Of a DNA stretch of 64,000 nucleotides, positions 16,809 to 24,843 are shown piece by piece. The notes below the pieces were generated by a model. It had not been told where the DNA came from. It saw nothing but the letters and a program-made list of their open reading frames with translations, and ran no database searches. Positions within the stretch are counted from its first letter, which is position 1. The number at the start of each line of letters is the position of its first letter. Source of the DNA: JAICLK01 sp963810525 (lineage in GTDB: Bacteria; Patescibacteriota; Saccharimonadia; Saccharimonadales; UBA4665); the NCBI GenBank assembly GCA_963810525.1, contig CAWENB010000003.1, positions 992,001 through 1,056,000 of the forward strand. The letters are read 5' to 3'. Position numbers and translations under genes: made by a program.

Positions 16809-18455
16809 TTACTGTTTTTCGGCTGTCTGTGTCTGTTGGTTGAGGGCACCATTTAAATACGCCTCATAAGCAGTTACTCGGTCACGAGTGCAGTCAAGCA
16901 TCGTCTGTTCTTCGCTATAGCCTTGGGCAGCCAAAGCGTCCTTGCGCGATATCATCCATTGGGCGGGCGTGCCAATCCCTTCTCGGTAGTATCCGAGCAG
17001 CGTCGGCGCGCCCGATGCATCGGTAAAGCGGTTCAAGACCTGCGCGACTTTAGCAGATGGCAGCAGGCTATCGCCAATGATCTTTTTTGATTGGACCGAA
17101 AGTGCCGGACCTGCTGATTCGGCAAAAGCGATAAGGTCCTGCACTTGACGCTGCACTTTGACTCGCTGTCCCCTGCCGTTGAGAAAAGTCGCGTCGTTGC
17201 CGCTGTATGCCAGTTCAAGACTATTCGATTTAACGCGTGACATATGTGTTTGTGCATATGCTGCGTTACCGGCAGGCGCGCCGAACAAGTTGGCAAAAGA
17301 GCGGTGTAGGTCCCTGATCGCCGAATCGCCGCCGCCGGCGATCGATTCCAGGCGGCGAATAACCGAGGTTGATAATTCTCCCCATGCGCTGAGCGTTTCG
17401 ATGCGTCCGGCGGCATTATCTTTCACGCAGAGTTCGATCCTGCCCGGGTGATTTGTTCGGCCGCCGATCGGCGGATCAAATCGGAGACGCACATCGGCGT
17501 AGTGCCCATACACCCGGGCAGGTATGTTTATTTCGCCGCGTTTGAGCAATAGATCGGCGTCACGCAAAGCTTCGTCAAGATCAATGTGAACAACCGGCCT
17601 GCCGATACCGCCGTTACCATTGATCAATCGGGCGGGAAATCGCACTGAATGTGGCTGGCGGCCATCATATTTTTTCAGGTCCGGCTCTTCTAATATTTCT
17701 CCGAGCCGAGGCGTCAGTTGGTTGAACGCAAATGGGGCAGCGAGCAGTCCGACATTTAACAGCGGCGCAATGACGCGCAAATATTTTGCCACTACTGGAG
17801 CATACTGAACATGCACATCATGATGTTCGTGCACGCCGTTACTGATTGCCTTGAGCATCACCGGCCCGATTTTACGTACGATTCCCTGGATATAGGGGTT
17901 CGGTGAAACATCGGCGGGCTTGGGCGTGATAAGCATAAGGGCTGCGGCCGGGTCAATATGGTAGTCGGCCGGCAGACTGGACAGAGTTTTCCGGCTATCA
18001 CGTCCGAGCGCTTGATACGCCGTCCGCACATCGGTATACGGTCCGACGCCGGATTCCAGAATGCAGCGAAAAAGTTCGGGATGTTCTTCGAGCATATGTC
18101 GAATTAGGCCAGTTTTTGGCAATTTATCGTCGTACAAATCGCACGGTTGCATATCATCGCCGACGATAACGCGTTCGATTTCGAGGCCGACTTTCCTTTG
18201 CTTAGGCGGCAAGATAAATCCTTCCTCACGAATCGCCATCGTTACGAGACTGACATCGGCAGTAAACACTCCTTTTTTAGGGGGCAGGCCGACTGGACGC
18301 CAACGGACGCTGCGTACAGCGACCTGCGTACCGTCGGTGAGTGAGATGATTCCAGGCTCTTCGAGTGGCGCTTTGCTTGGGTGGTTGGCAGGATATGCCC
18401 ACACCGGATGACTTGGATTGAATCGCTTGCCGAGATTATTCGGTTTTATTTGCAC
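16809..18455 (-). CDS. Glutamate-cysteine ligase-like (GCS2 superfamily) protein
   Basis: A 548-residue protein resembling GCS2/EgtA-type carboxylate-amine ligases, which make gamma-glutamyl amides with ATP. The clues are GLEIERVIV near residue 95 (usual GxExE), HMLEEHPELFRCILESGVGP (usual E-N/S-G substrate region) and the late NHPGRIELCVKDNAAGRIETL segment (usual RPH-G-LELR). The match is distant. I use GTG at 18455; there is a weak GA-rich ribosome site, with a short out-of-frame ORF just upstream. It is followed by the separately promoted M20/GGCT fusion, so ligase and hydrolase may act on the same class of compound. Confidence 0.6.
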   Translation of the reverse strand: MQIKPNNLGKRFNPSHPVWAYPANHPSKAPLEEPGIISLTDGTQVAVRSVRWRPVGLPPKKGVFTADVSLVTMAIREEGFILPPKQRKVGLEIERVIVGDDMQPCDLYDDKLPKTGLIRHMLEEHPELFRCILESGVGPYTDVRTAYQALGRDSRKTLSSLPADYHIDPAAALMLITPKPADVSPNPYIQGIVRKIGPVMLKAISNGVHEHHDVHVQYAPVVAKYLRVIAPLLNVGLLAAPFAFNQLTPRLGEILEEPDLKKYDGRQPHSVRFPARLINGNGGIGRPVVHIDLDEALRDADLLLKRGEINIPARVYGHYADVRLRFDPPIGGRTNHPGRIELCVKDNAAGRIETLSAWGELSTSVIRRLESIAGGGDSAIRDLHRSFANLFGAPAGNAAYAQTHMSRVKSNSLELAYSGNDATFLNGRGQRVKVQRQVQDLIAFAESAGPALSVQSKKIIGDSLLPSAKVAQVLNRFTDASGAPTLLGYYREGIGTPAQWMISRKDALAAQGYSEEQTMLDCTRDRVTAYEAYLNGALNQQTQTAEKQ

Positions 18456-18598
18456 GCTCTTCGCTCCATACGCAGGACAATCCTTTCTATATTACGAAAA
18501 ACATATGACACCGTCGGGCCTGTGTCGGCTTATTTTTTGTTTGTCCATCGTGGTACGGTTTCATTGTAGGGTGCACTGGCCCTGACTCCAAGCAGATT

Positions 18599-20107
18599 TT
18601 AAGTTATGAATATGCTCAGACTTTTATTATCTTTGACGCTCGTGAATGCGAATCCGGTTCTCCTTATGTCGCGTTCCAGTGCGCGTTGGTCCGGAGCTTC
18701 AAATCCCATGAGTACCCGGCCATTGTCACTGGCTGCGGAGCGATAATGAAATAAGCTGATATTCCATCTGTTATCAAATACTGTCAGAAAATCCACCAGC
18801 GCACCAGGGCGTTCAGGAAACTCAATCAGATAGAGGTGCTCATGCTCCGCGGTAGAAGCCGGACCGCCGATCATATAGCGCGTGTGTTCTTTGGTGATTT
18901 CATCGAGCGACAAGTCCTGGCAATTGTAATCGTAACTAAGGATAGATGCACGAAGCGCTTCCCGATCATTGGCACCATTGACGCTGATTCCGACGAGAAT
19001 GTGAGCTTGCGACCGATTCTGCAAACGATAGGAAAATTCGCTAATGCTGCGGCCACGTACAACTTTATTGCAAAAGGTTTGCAGTGAACCGGGTTTTTCC
19101 GGCATGGCGACTGAAAACAGGGCTTCTTTGCCTGAGCCGATGAGGGTGCGTTCCGCGATTTGCTGCAGGCGCTCAAATGTCATATTCGCCCCCGAGCAAA
19201 TCGCCACGGCTTTCGCATTCTCTCGCAAACGATATTTCATTATGCCGGCGACGCCGAGCGCTCCGGCTGGTTCAACGATGCTTCGAGTGTCTTCGAACAC
19301 GGCTTTGGTTGCGGCGCAGATTTCATCGGTTGTGACGGTGATAAAATCATCAACTTTGTGGAGCGCCATTTTAAACGTGTTAGTTCCTACTTGCTTGACG
19401 GCGACACCGTCGGCGAATATACCAACATGCGGCAGTAAAACGCGTTTGTTCTGTCGGACGCTTTGCTGCATCGCATTGCTATCCTCCGGTTCTACGCTGA
19501 CAATCTTCACTTCGGGCCGCAGCGCTTTGATATAGGCGGAGATGCCTGCAATCAACCCGCCGCCGCCGACCGGCACAAACACGTGCGTGACGCTTGGTAA
19601 TTGCTCGAGTACCTCTTGGCCGACCGTACCCTGGCCGGCGATGACGAGCGGGTCGTTATAGGGATGGATGAATGTCCGTTCGGATTTTTTGATAAGCATT
19701 TCGCAGTAGTCGGCGGCTTCGGAATAATTATCGCCGGCCAGTTCCACTTCGGCGCCGTAGCTTTTGACGGCCTCTACCTTAATCGACGGCGTGGTGCGCG
19801 GCATGACGACGACGGCGCTGAGTCCCAGCTTCTTGGCCGCCAGCGCGACACCTTGGCCGTGATTGCCGGCGCTGGCTGCAATGACGCCTCTTGCTTTCTC
19901 GGCGTCGCTCAGTTGAGTGATTTTGTTGTAGGCACCGCGGATTTTGAAGCTGTGCACTGGTTGTAAATCTTCGCGTTTGAGATAGACGTCGCATCCTATT
20001 TGTGCGCTTAGTCTTCGGGCTTTTGCGAGCGGCGTTTCGATGGCGACATCATACACGCGCGACGTCATAATATCTTTAACGGTGTCGTCAATAACGGTCG
20101 GAGTCAT
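18599..20107 (-). CDS. ilvA: Threonine ammonia-lyase, biosynthetic type
   Basis: IlvA (502 residues) deaminates threonine to 2-oxobutanoate, the first step of isoleucine synthesis. The PLP lysine lies in SFKIRGAYN (near residue 54), the phosphate-binding loop is VGGGGLIAG, and ASAGNHGQGVA is the substrate loop. About 170 C-terminal residues form two ACT-like regulatory domains (LFSVAMPEKPGSLQTF and LYLIEFPERPGALVDF), as in the feedback-inhibited biosynthetic enzyme. Its ATG overlaps the ridA stop (ATGA). It is the last gene of the ilv operon. Confidence 0.95.
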   Translation of the reverse strand: MTPTVIDDTVKDIMTSRVYDVAIETPLAKARRLSAQIGCDVYLKREDLQPVHSFKIRGAYNKITQLSDAEKARGVIAASAGNHGQGVALAAKKLGLSAVVVMPRTTPSIKVEAVKSYGAEVELAGDNYSEAADYCEMLIKKSERTFIHPYNDPLVIAGQGTVGQEVLEQLPSVTHVFVPVGGGGLIAGISAYIKALRPEVKIVSVEPEDSNAMQQSVRQNKRVLLPHVGIFADGVAVKQVGTNTFKMALHKVDDFITVTTDEICAATKAVFEDTRSIVEPAGALGVAGIMKYRLRENAKAVAICSGANMTFERLQQIAERTLIGSGKEALFSVAMPEKPGSLQTFCNKVVRGRSISEFSYRLQNRSQAHILVGISVNGANDREALRASILSYDYNCQDLSLDEITKEHTRYMIGGPASTAEHEHLYLIEFPERPGALVDFLTVFDNRWNISLFHYRSAASDNGRVLMGFEAPDQRALERDIRRTGFAFTSVKDNKSLSIFIT

Positions 20108-20472
20108 GTACGCTCCTTGTAGGCGACGTCTTCGATTTCAACTAAAAGTTCCGTGTCTCCCGCTACCCGCGGGAGCTCGTGCACTCCCACGGTGCTCCGG
20201 GCCGGGCGCGGTTCGGAAAAACGCTGCTCGTAGACTTCATTCACCGCGGTAACATCATCTATGTTAACCAGAAATATGGTGGTCTTAACGACGTTATCCA
20301 GATTAGCACCGGCTTTTAAAAGCACATTTTCAATATTGAGGATGGCACGCTCAGCTTGATTCGCAGCGTCATTCGGAGCGACTTTATTTTCTGGGTTGAT
20401 GCCGACTTGTCCGGAAACGTACAGCAGGTCGCCAGCCCGTCGCATAGGCGAATAGGGGCCGTAGGTAGACAT
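20104..20472 (-). CDS. ridA: RidA family enamine/imine deaminase
   Basis: A 122-residue RidA (YjgF/YER057c) protein that hydrolyses reactive enamines/imines released by PLP enzymes such as IlvA. The glycine turn of the active site (VSGQVGINPENK), the catalytic arginine in PARSTVGV, and a C-terminal VEIEDVAYK are present; length matches the family. AGGAG precedes the ATG. Sitting directly upstream of ilvA with overlapping codons, it fits the known pairing in which RidA clears 2-aminocrotonate or 2-aminoacrylate. Confidence 0.95.
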   Translation of the reverse strand: MSTYGPYSPMRRAGDLLYVSGQVGINPENKVAPNDAANQAERAILNIENVLLKAGANLDNVVKTTIFLVNIDDVTAVNEVYEQRFSEPRPARSTVGVHELPRVAGDTELLVEIEDVAYKERT

Positions 20473-20477
20473 GATGA

Positions 20478-20732
20478 TTACTCCTTTTTTGTTACATTGA
20501 TGACGTCAATAATCTTGGATAACTGAGCAATTATTTGCGGTATGGCTACTGTCTGGCCGAATGCGTCGATAATCATGGTCGATGTTTCACTGCCTTTTGA
20601 TTCGGTCGCGATCCTGAGCGCCGTAATATCATGTCTGCGACGCCCGAGCACCTGGGCGCAGCGCACTAACACCCCTGGCCGATCGCGTACGGTCAGGGTT
20701 AGGGTGTAAACCTGACCATCGATTCGTTCCAT
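20478..20732 (-). CDS. ilvN: Acetolactate synthase small (regulatory) subunit, short form
   Basis: An 84-residue single-ACT-domain protein (YTLTLTVRDRPGVLVRCAQVLGRRRHDITAL), the pattern of IlvN/IlvH, which activates the catalytic subunit and confers valine feedback inhibition. It is short, like the E. coli IlvN/IlvM type, with no C-terminal extension. It starts three nucleotides after the ilvB stop, so subunits are made from one mRNA. Confidence 0.92.
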   Translation of the reverse strand: MERIDGQVYTLTLTVRDRPGVLVRCAQVLGRRRHDITALRIATESKGSETSTMIIDAFGQTVAIPQIIAQLSKIIDVINVTKKE

Positions 20733-20735
20733 AGC

Positions 20736-22469
20736 TTAGGTGCTCCCAACTGGTTTTTCGAGTTTTACTTTCGGTGCGCTCACTAGCATAGCTTCATAGC
20801 CTCGTCCGGCCGGAATCATCGGATACACGTTATCAGTTTTAGCGACTTCGCAGTTTACGACCACCGGTCCACCATGGTACGCGAGCGCCTCAGTAACAAT
20901 GCCGGCGACTTCGCGGGGCTTTTTAACGCTCAAACCTTTGATGCCATAACTTTCGGCGAGTTTCACAAAATCCGGATTACCTTCCAAATCGACACCGCTC
21001 AGACGGTTATCATAAAATAGCTCTTGCCACTGACGTACCATGCCGAGGTAATGGTTATTCAGAACGAAAATTTTAATCGGCAATTTATGGAGCGCCGCCG
21101 TTGCCAGTTCGTATTGGGTCATTTGGAAACCGCCGTCACCGACAATAGCAATAACAGGTTTGTTCGGCTCGGCAAACTGTGCGCCTATGGCCGCCGGCAT
21201 GCCGAAACCCATAGTGCCCGCCCCCCCGGATGAAATCCACTGGTTGGGGTGTCTAGTTTTATAAAACTGCGCCGCCCACATCTGGTGCTGGCCGACATCG
21301 GTGGTGATGATCGCATGGCCATCGGTTTGCCGCCAGATCTCATCTATCACCTGCTGCTGGGTGAGCTTGCCGGAAGTATCATATCTCAGCAGAAAGCGCT
21401 GCCTATTAGTCTGAATCCGTTTATGCCAGCTTGCGTGGCGAGCGTGTACTTTGCTGGCGATGAGCGCTTTAAGGAAAGCTTTGGCATCTGCCTGCACGGC
21501 TATATCCGGGACGATCATTTTTCCGAGCTCGGTTTGATCGATATCAACATGGATGATCTGCGCATGTTTGCCGAAAAGAGACACGTCACCGACGATACGG
21601 TCATCAAAACGAGAACCGATATTCATGATGACGTCGGCTTCAAGGATGGCTTTGTTGGCATACGCGGTGCCGTGCATACCGAGCATGCCAAGCGAACGCG
21701 GTCGGGTTTCGTCAACGGCGCCTTTGCCGAGCAAGGTGGTCGTAACCGGCACGTCGAATTGTTCACTGACGTGCTGCAGCGCTCGTTGAGCGCCCGATAG
21801 CAAAACGCCGTGCCCGGCCAGGATAACCGGACGCTCAGCATCCGCGAGCATACCTGCAGACTTTACTATTAGTAATTCCTGCGGTGCCGCAAAGACCGGC
21901 TTTTGGTTGGTTCGTGCCCTGCTCGTAAGTGAACCGGTGAATGGCGCCGAGCTAACGTCCTTCGGAACGTCAATCAGTATCGGGCCGGGCCTGCCGCTAG
22001 TGGCAATTTTAAACGCTTCGTCGACAACGTGAGGAATATCGTCCGTTTCCATCACCAGAAAGTTGTGTTTGGTGACCGGCATCGTCAGGTTGAAGACGTC
22101 GGCTTCTTGGAAAGCGTCAAGCCCGAGCATTGACCGGATTTGCTGCCCACTGATAACGATCATCGGCACGCTGTCCATCTGCGCCGTCATGAGTCCGGTG
22201 ATGGTATTGCCTGCGCCCGGTCCGCTCGTAACCAGTACGACTCCGGGTTTACCGCATGCCCGCGCATAACCGTCGGCCATATGTGTCGCGCCCTGCTCGT
22301 GCCGGGTGAGAACCAACTTGATCTTCGTGTTCATAGTGACGATTGCGTCAAAAAACGGAATCGCTGCCCCACCCGAGTAGCCGAAAATATATTCGACACT
22401 TTTGCGTTCCAGACATTTTATCAGTACTTCCGCTCCAGTATACGGTGCAATCAATTTGCTAGATTTCAT
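20736..22469 (-). CDS. ilvB: Acetolactate synthase large subunit
   Basis: IlvB (577 residues) condenses pyruvate with pyruvate or 2-oxobutanoate using thiamine diphosphate and FAD. The catalytic glutamate lies in the N-terminal TRHEQGATHMADGYAR. The middle FAD domain (LGKGAVDETRPRSLGMLGMHG) and C-terminal ThDP motif (GDGGFQMTQYELATA...LNNHYLGMVRQWQ) are complete. Length is typical. Its ATG overlaps the preceding 81-residue ORF by 11 nt. With ilvN, ridA and ilvA it covers the first steps of branched-chain synthesis; ilvC, ilvD and ilvE are not in this window. Confidence 0.96.
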   Translation of the reverse strand: MKSSKLIAPYTGAEVLIKCLERKSVEYIFGYSGGAAIPFFDAIVTMNTKIKLVLTRHEQGATHMADGYARACGKPGVVLVTSGPGAGNTITGLMTAQMDSVPMIVISGQQIRSMLGLDAFQEADVFNLTMPVTKHNFLVMETDDIPHVVDEAFKIATSGRPGPILIDVPKDVSSAPFTGSLTSRARTNQKPVFAAPQELLIVKSAGMLADAERPVILAGHGVLLSGAQRALQHVSEQFDVPVTTTLLGKGAVDETRPRSLGMLGMHGTAYANKAILEADVIMNIGSRFDDRIVGDVSLFGKHAQIIHVDIDQTELGKMIVPDIAVQADAKAFLKALIASKVHARHASWHKRIQTNRQRFLLRYDTSGKLTQQQVIDEIWRQTDGHAIITTDVGQHQMWAAQFYKTRHPNQWISSGGAGTMGFGMPAAIGAQFAEPNKPVIAIVGDGGFQMTQYELATAALHKLPIKIFVLNNHYLGMVRQWQELFYDNRLSGVDLEGNPDFVKLAESYGIKGLSVKKPREVAGIVTEALAYHGGPVVVNCEVAKTDNVYPMIPAGRGYEAMLVSAPKVKLEKPVGST

Positions 22470-22704
22470 TGTCCCGCTCCATCTCTATTATCACGCACGC
22501 CTGTGCACCGATGCCAAGAGCTGCATCGTTGCCGACACTTAATGAGACGGCCGGAGACACTTCGCCCTGGTCGGCAACTGTACCGTGTTCATCGGCTGAA
22601 CCATGCATGGCCCGCCAGCTTGGGTATTGTGCGGCCTCGTCTCTGAGCGCATCTCCTGCTTGACCTATCGGAATAGAGCTAGTAGTTTCGCCGGATTGTG
22701 ACAT
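22459..22704 (-). CDS. Small orphan protein, first gene of the ilv operon
   Basis: An 81-residue ORF with a strong ribosome site (AAGGAG, six nucleotides before the ATG), placed between the attenuator and ilvB and overlapping the ilvB start. It is polar and acidic in the first half and ends in ALGIGAQACVIIEMERDNEI. No domain is recognisable. Translation may couple to ilvB or the product may act on the enzyme; neither can be told from sequence. In size and style it resembles the small ORFs found in the ribosomal-protein operon near 45 kb. Confidence 0.75.
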   Translation of the reverse strand: MSQSGETTSSIPIGQAGDALRDEAAQYPSWRAMHGSADEHGTVADQGEVSPAVSLSVGNDAALGIGAQACVIIEMERDNEI

Positions 22705-22720
22705 ATGTTTCTCCTTCAGA

Positions 22721-22818
22721 AATAAAAATCAGGCTTCGGTTGAAGCCTGATTGATCTTCCGGGCTGTGCGATGCGCGGGCTATCCGCGCCAGGCTTCAAC
22801 CATTGTGAAGCACAGCCC
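22721..22818 (-). promoter_or_regulatory. ilv operon attenuator (antiterminator/terminator switch)
   Basis: On the minus strand the order is: arm 1 (22818-22810, GGGCTGTGC), then GGTTGAAGCCTG at the end of the leader ORF, then arm 2 (22769-22761, GCACAGCCC), then a terminator hairpin (22752-22742 with 22737-22727, AATCAGGCTTC/GAAGCCTGATT) followed by TTTTTATTT. The leader segment is perfectly complementary over 12 nt to CAGGCTTCAACC in the terminator. Ribosome stalling upstream would therefore favour antitermination, and a ribosome at the stop codon would favour termination. Confidence 0.82.
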
Positions 22819-22869
22819 GTTAAGGCCGAGAATAATAATTGAAGTTTGCTTCACGCGGTTAAAACTCAT
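22780..22869 (-). CDS. ilv operon leader peptide with Ile-Ile-Ile-Leu codons
   Basis: A 29-residue ORF beginning MSFNRVKQTS, followed by IIILGLNGLC and FTMVEAWRG. The start codon lies nine nucleotides after a TTATAT -10 box, so the message is probably leaderless. Three consecutive Ile codons and three Leu codons are what an isoleucine/leucine-sensing attenuator needs. The final codons (Val-Glu-Ala) encode the RNA arm that can pair with the terminator. The Leu-Cys-Phe-Thr-x-x-Glu-Ala part is shared with the leader at 24753-24836. Confidence 0.78.
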   Translation of the reverse strand: MSFNRVKQTSIIILGLNGLCFTMVEAWRG

Positions 22870-22878
22870 GTTACATTT

Positions 22879-22908
22879 ATATAACTACAAACTGCCGCTG
22901 CAAGTCAA
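22879..22908 (-). promoter_or_regulatory. ilv operon promoter
   Basis: TTGACT (22908-22903), an 18-nt spacer, and TTATAT (22884-22879) on the minus strand. The predicted transcription start is within a few nucleotides of the leader-peptide ATG. Confidence 0.7.
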
Positions 22909-22994
22909 GTGCCGGCGGACATTAGAATCGAGACATGAGCGCAAAGAGAAGTAAAAATTGCTAAAAAATATCTAATGATTGAATAATATATATT

Positions 22995-23531
22995 ATGAAA
23001 AATGCACCTTATGCTCGCAATGTCGTGCCCGTATACGCAAATTCAGCCTGGACGGGTCAGCGAAGCGACATGCTTTCCGCAGCTGAAGCTTTGGCCGGTA
23101 TAAATACGCTAGGATTGAAAATCGTCGGATCGGGAGAAAACGTAACTGGAGCTCCAGAAGTCACCGCTTACTGGAGTGAGGGGTTCAGGCACTGCAGCGC
23201 ACTCATCACGCGTATTGAAGGGCGCGAAGGCTTTGATTTTGCACATTGTTGGCCAAGGGCCGAAGAGCTGCTGAGATACATGCAAGCATCACGTGAGATT
23301 CCGGCGTCTGTTACGTTAGTATATGGATCAGTCTCAGCGCGTCAGCATGACATTGAACTATACTTGGCGCACATGGGTGTTGAGCCGAATGTCATACAGG
23401 CTGAAACCGGTGGGGTTGATGACATTTTTGGAATATTGTTTGACGTGGTGCGAGAGCAGGTTTGTGTAGTCCGTGAAGCTCCCGACCAAGCTGTTCTGCA
23501 TTATTTCCCTTTTACTTGCAGGTATTCGTAA
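22995..23531 (+). CDS. Unknown protein, 178 residues
   Basis: A soluble protein divergent from the ilv leader and convergent with the transglutaminase-like gene. No known motif is seen. It has several aromatic and cysteine positions (FRHCSALITRIEG, FDFAHCWPRAEEL, QVCVVREAP) but no clear metal site. AT-rich sequence with TAATAT just before the ATG and no Shine-Dalgarno suggests a leaderless start. Confidence 0.7.
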   Translation: MKNAPYARNVVPVYANSAWTGQRSDMLSAAEALAGINTLGLKIVGSGENVTGAPEVTAYWSEGFRHCSALITRIEGREGFDFAHCWPRAEELLRYMQASREIPASVTLVYGSVSARQHDIELYLAHMGVEPNVIQAETGGVDDIFGILFDVVREQVCVVREAPDQAVLHYFPFTCRYS

Positions 23532-23552
23532 TATTTGCCAGGCTACGAACGA

Positions 23553-24689
23553 TTAAAAACTTACGGCTTGATTGCATACTTCTGCCGCAAGCTTTCGAGC
23601 TTTTGCGAGTTTGGCGACGATTAAACCTAATGCTTCTACGGCAGTCGTTTCGACCGCCCGCTCATAGGCACTGATTGCTCCGAGTGCAGATGTCTCACAT
23701 TTACCCGTCGAGGCGACACTTCGTAAGCAGTCACCGTGAAGGATGCTTATGCGCGGATCGTCTGCGACTTTAGCGATACCGTTTATATATATTTCAATAC
23801 TGCTTCGAGCTAATTCAGTGAAACCAATGCGTGCTAAGTTTTGCGACAATATCCGTATCTCGGGGTGACGTTGACGCAGGTCGATAGTCGGATGGAGATC
23901 ACGCAGACTACTTAGTAAATGAGCAGCTAATAGAAAATCTTCTTCATTGATAGCTTTCAGGAATCGTGCATGAGTTTCAAGTACGTATCGTCCTTCCGCA
24001 GGGTGAAAAATACTCGCTATCAGAGTCTGCCCCTTCGGTTCTTTTCCCGGATAGCGCCCTGAATCTTTTTTCGCAGACATCCACGGAAACTCACGGATGA
24101 ATTCGCTCCAGTCCATGCCAAGCTGGTGCGCCATGGCTAGTGCATCAAATTTGACAGAGTGTTTTTCGTGAGGTTTGGCGGCTAATGATTCAAGAAGGCC
24201 GGGTGTGTCAAGATCCGATGTGGCATCGTGATTTAGATCTGGTCTTAACGGGTCGGCGAGTCGTAGACGCCCATCGCCAAGCGGCACTAGAAGCGTGCTA
24301 TGTCCATTCATATACGCAAGATTGATGTAGGTAATGAAGTGCGGAATATCAGCTCGTTCCATGAGCTCCGAGGCTACCAGAGTAAATCCGTAACAATCAG
24401 CCACTTGTTCGTTTTCGACATGAGCAAGGTCGGGATAAGGCATACGCTTTATGGTGTGTCCATTCAGTTTGACGTCGCCGGTTGGGTACCACAGCGCTTT
24501 TCGAGTTTCTCGACAAATAAGATCGACGCAATCCGTCAGAACATCAGAGTACATTTCGGGTCCGAGATTTCCGGCTTCGTTGAGCAATTCGGATATGGTA
24601 CTTGGATCAACTTCTGCAACCAGTGGCTGCTGTACGGCATTCTCTGATAACTTGAGCGGGTGTGGTGTCAGTAAGGACTCTACGTGCAT
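23553..24689 (-). CDS. Transglutaminase-like/cysteine-protease-fold protein under leader control
   Basis: A 378-residue protein. Its middle part shows a plausible transglutaminase-type Cys-His-Asp triad: Cys in EQVADCYGFTLVASELMERA, His in MNGHSTLLVPLGDG, Asp in RLRLADPL. The N-terminal part (DVLTDCVDLICRETRKALWYPTG) is helical; the C-terminal 140 residues are helical and repeat-like (ARFLKAINEEDFLLAAHLLSSL). Reaction and partner are unknown. No Shine-Dalgarno is seen before the ATG. A 13-bp hairpin ends twelve nucleotides upstream, and the leader peptide lies further upstream. Confidence 0.65.
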   Translation of the reverse strand: MHVESLLTPHPLKLSENAVQQPLVAEVDPSTISELLNEAGNLGPEMYSDVLTDCVDLICRETRKALWYPTGDVKLNGHTIKRMPYPDLAHVENEQVADCYGFTLVASELMERADIPHFITYINLAYMNGHSTLLVPLGDGRLRLADPLRPDLNHDATSDLDTPGLLESLAAKPHEKHSVKFDALAMAHQLGMDWSEFIREFPWMSAKKDSGRYPGKEPKGQTLIASIFHPAEGRYVLETHARFLKAINEEDFLLAAHLLSSLRDLHPTIDLRQRHPEIRILSQNLARIGFTELARSSIEIYINGIAKVADDPRISILHGDCLRSVASTGKCETSALGAISAYERAVETTAVEALGLIVAKLAKARKLAAEVCNQAVSF

Positions 24690-24701
24690 GGTTTAGTATT
24701 T

Positions 24702-24792
24702 AACAAGACCAGGCTCGAAGCCTGGTCTTGTTGGTTGGCTGTGCAATTGTATTTATAGTCTCACGTTGGCTTCGGAAAACGTGAAGCACAGC
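24702..24792 (-). promoter_or_regulatory. Leader RNA with the same plan as the ilv attenuator
   Basis: On the minus strand: arm 1 GCTGTGC (24792-24786), a nested TCACGTT/AACGTGA stem, arm 2 GCACAGC (24744-24738), then a 13-bp hairpin with a TTCG loop (24732-24702). CGAAGCC in the leader ORF can pair with GGCTTCG at the top of that hairpin, as in the ilv leader. Unlike the ilv case there is no poly-T after the hairpin, so control might be at translation or mRNA stability instead of termination. Confidence 0.68.
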
Positions 24793-24836
24793 TCCCTATG
24801 ACAGACGAACAGTTGCTTCAACATTTCAATTACCAT
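24753..24836 (-). CDS. Leader peptide sharing the Leu-Cys-Phe-Thr motif with the ilv leader
   Basis: A 27-residue ORF (MVIEMLKQLF, then VCHRELCFTF, then SEANVRL). Its ATG lies seven nucleotides after the TAGTAT -10 box, so the message is probably leaderless. CTG-TGC-TTC-AC and GAA-GCC occur in the same frame and spacing as in the ilv leader, and the surrounding RNA arms match. It has few branched-chain codons (scattered Leu, Ile, Val), so the signal sensed may differ. Confidence 0.7.
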   Translation of the reverse strand: MVIEMLKQLFVCHRELCFTFSEANVRL

Positions 24837-24843
24837 GCGATCT

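Noticed and set aside
18456..18569. Possible 25-codon leader ORF before the GCS2-like gene
   Set aside because: No attenuator hairpin with T-run or complementary leader segment is present, so it does not match the three leader systems.
21249..21800. 183-codon plus-strand open frame opposite ilvB
   Set aside because: It lies wholly antisense to a clear acetolactate synthase, has no ribosome site, and its composition is what the GC-rich opposite frame gives by chance.
22761..22818. Metabolite-binding riboswitch in the ilv leader
   Set aside because: The stem arms overlap an Ile/Leu-rich leader ORF in register with a second locus, which is better explained by ribosome-mediated attenuation; no known riboswitch core was recognised.
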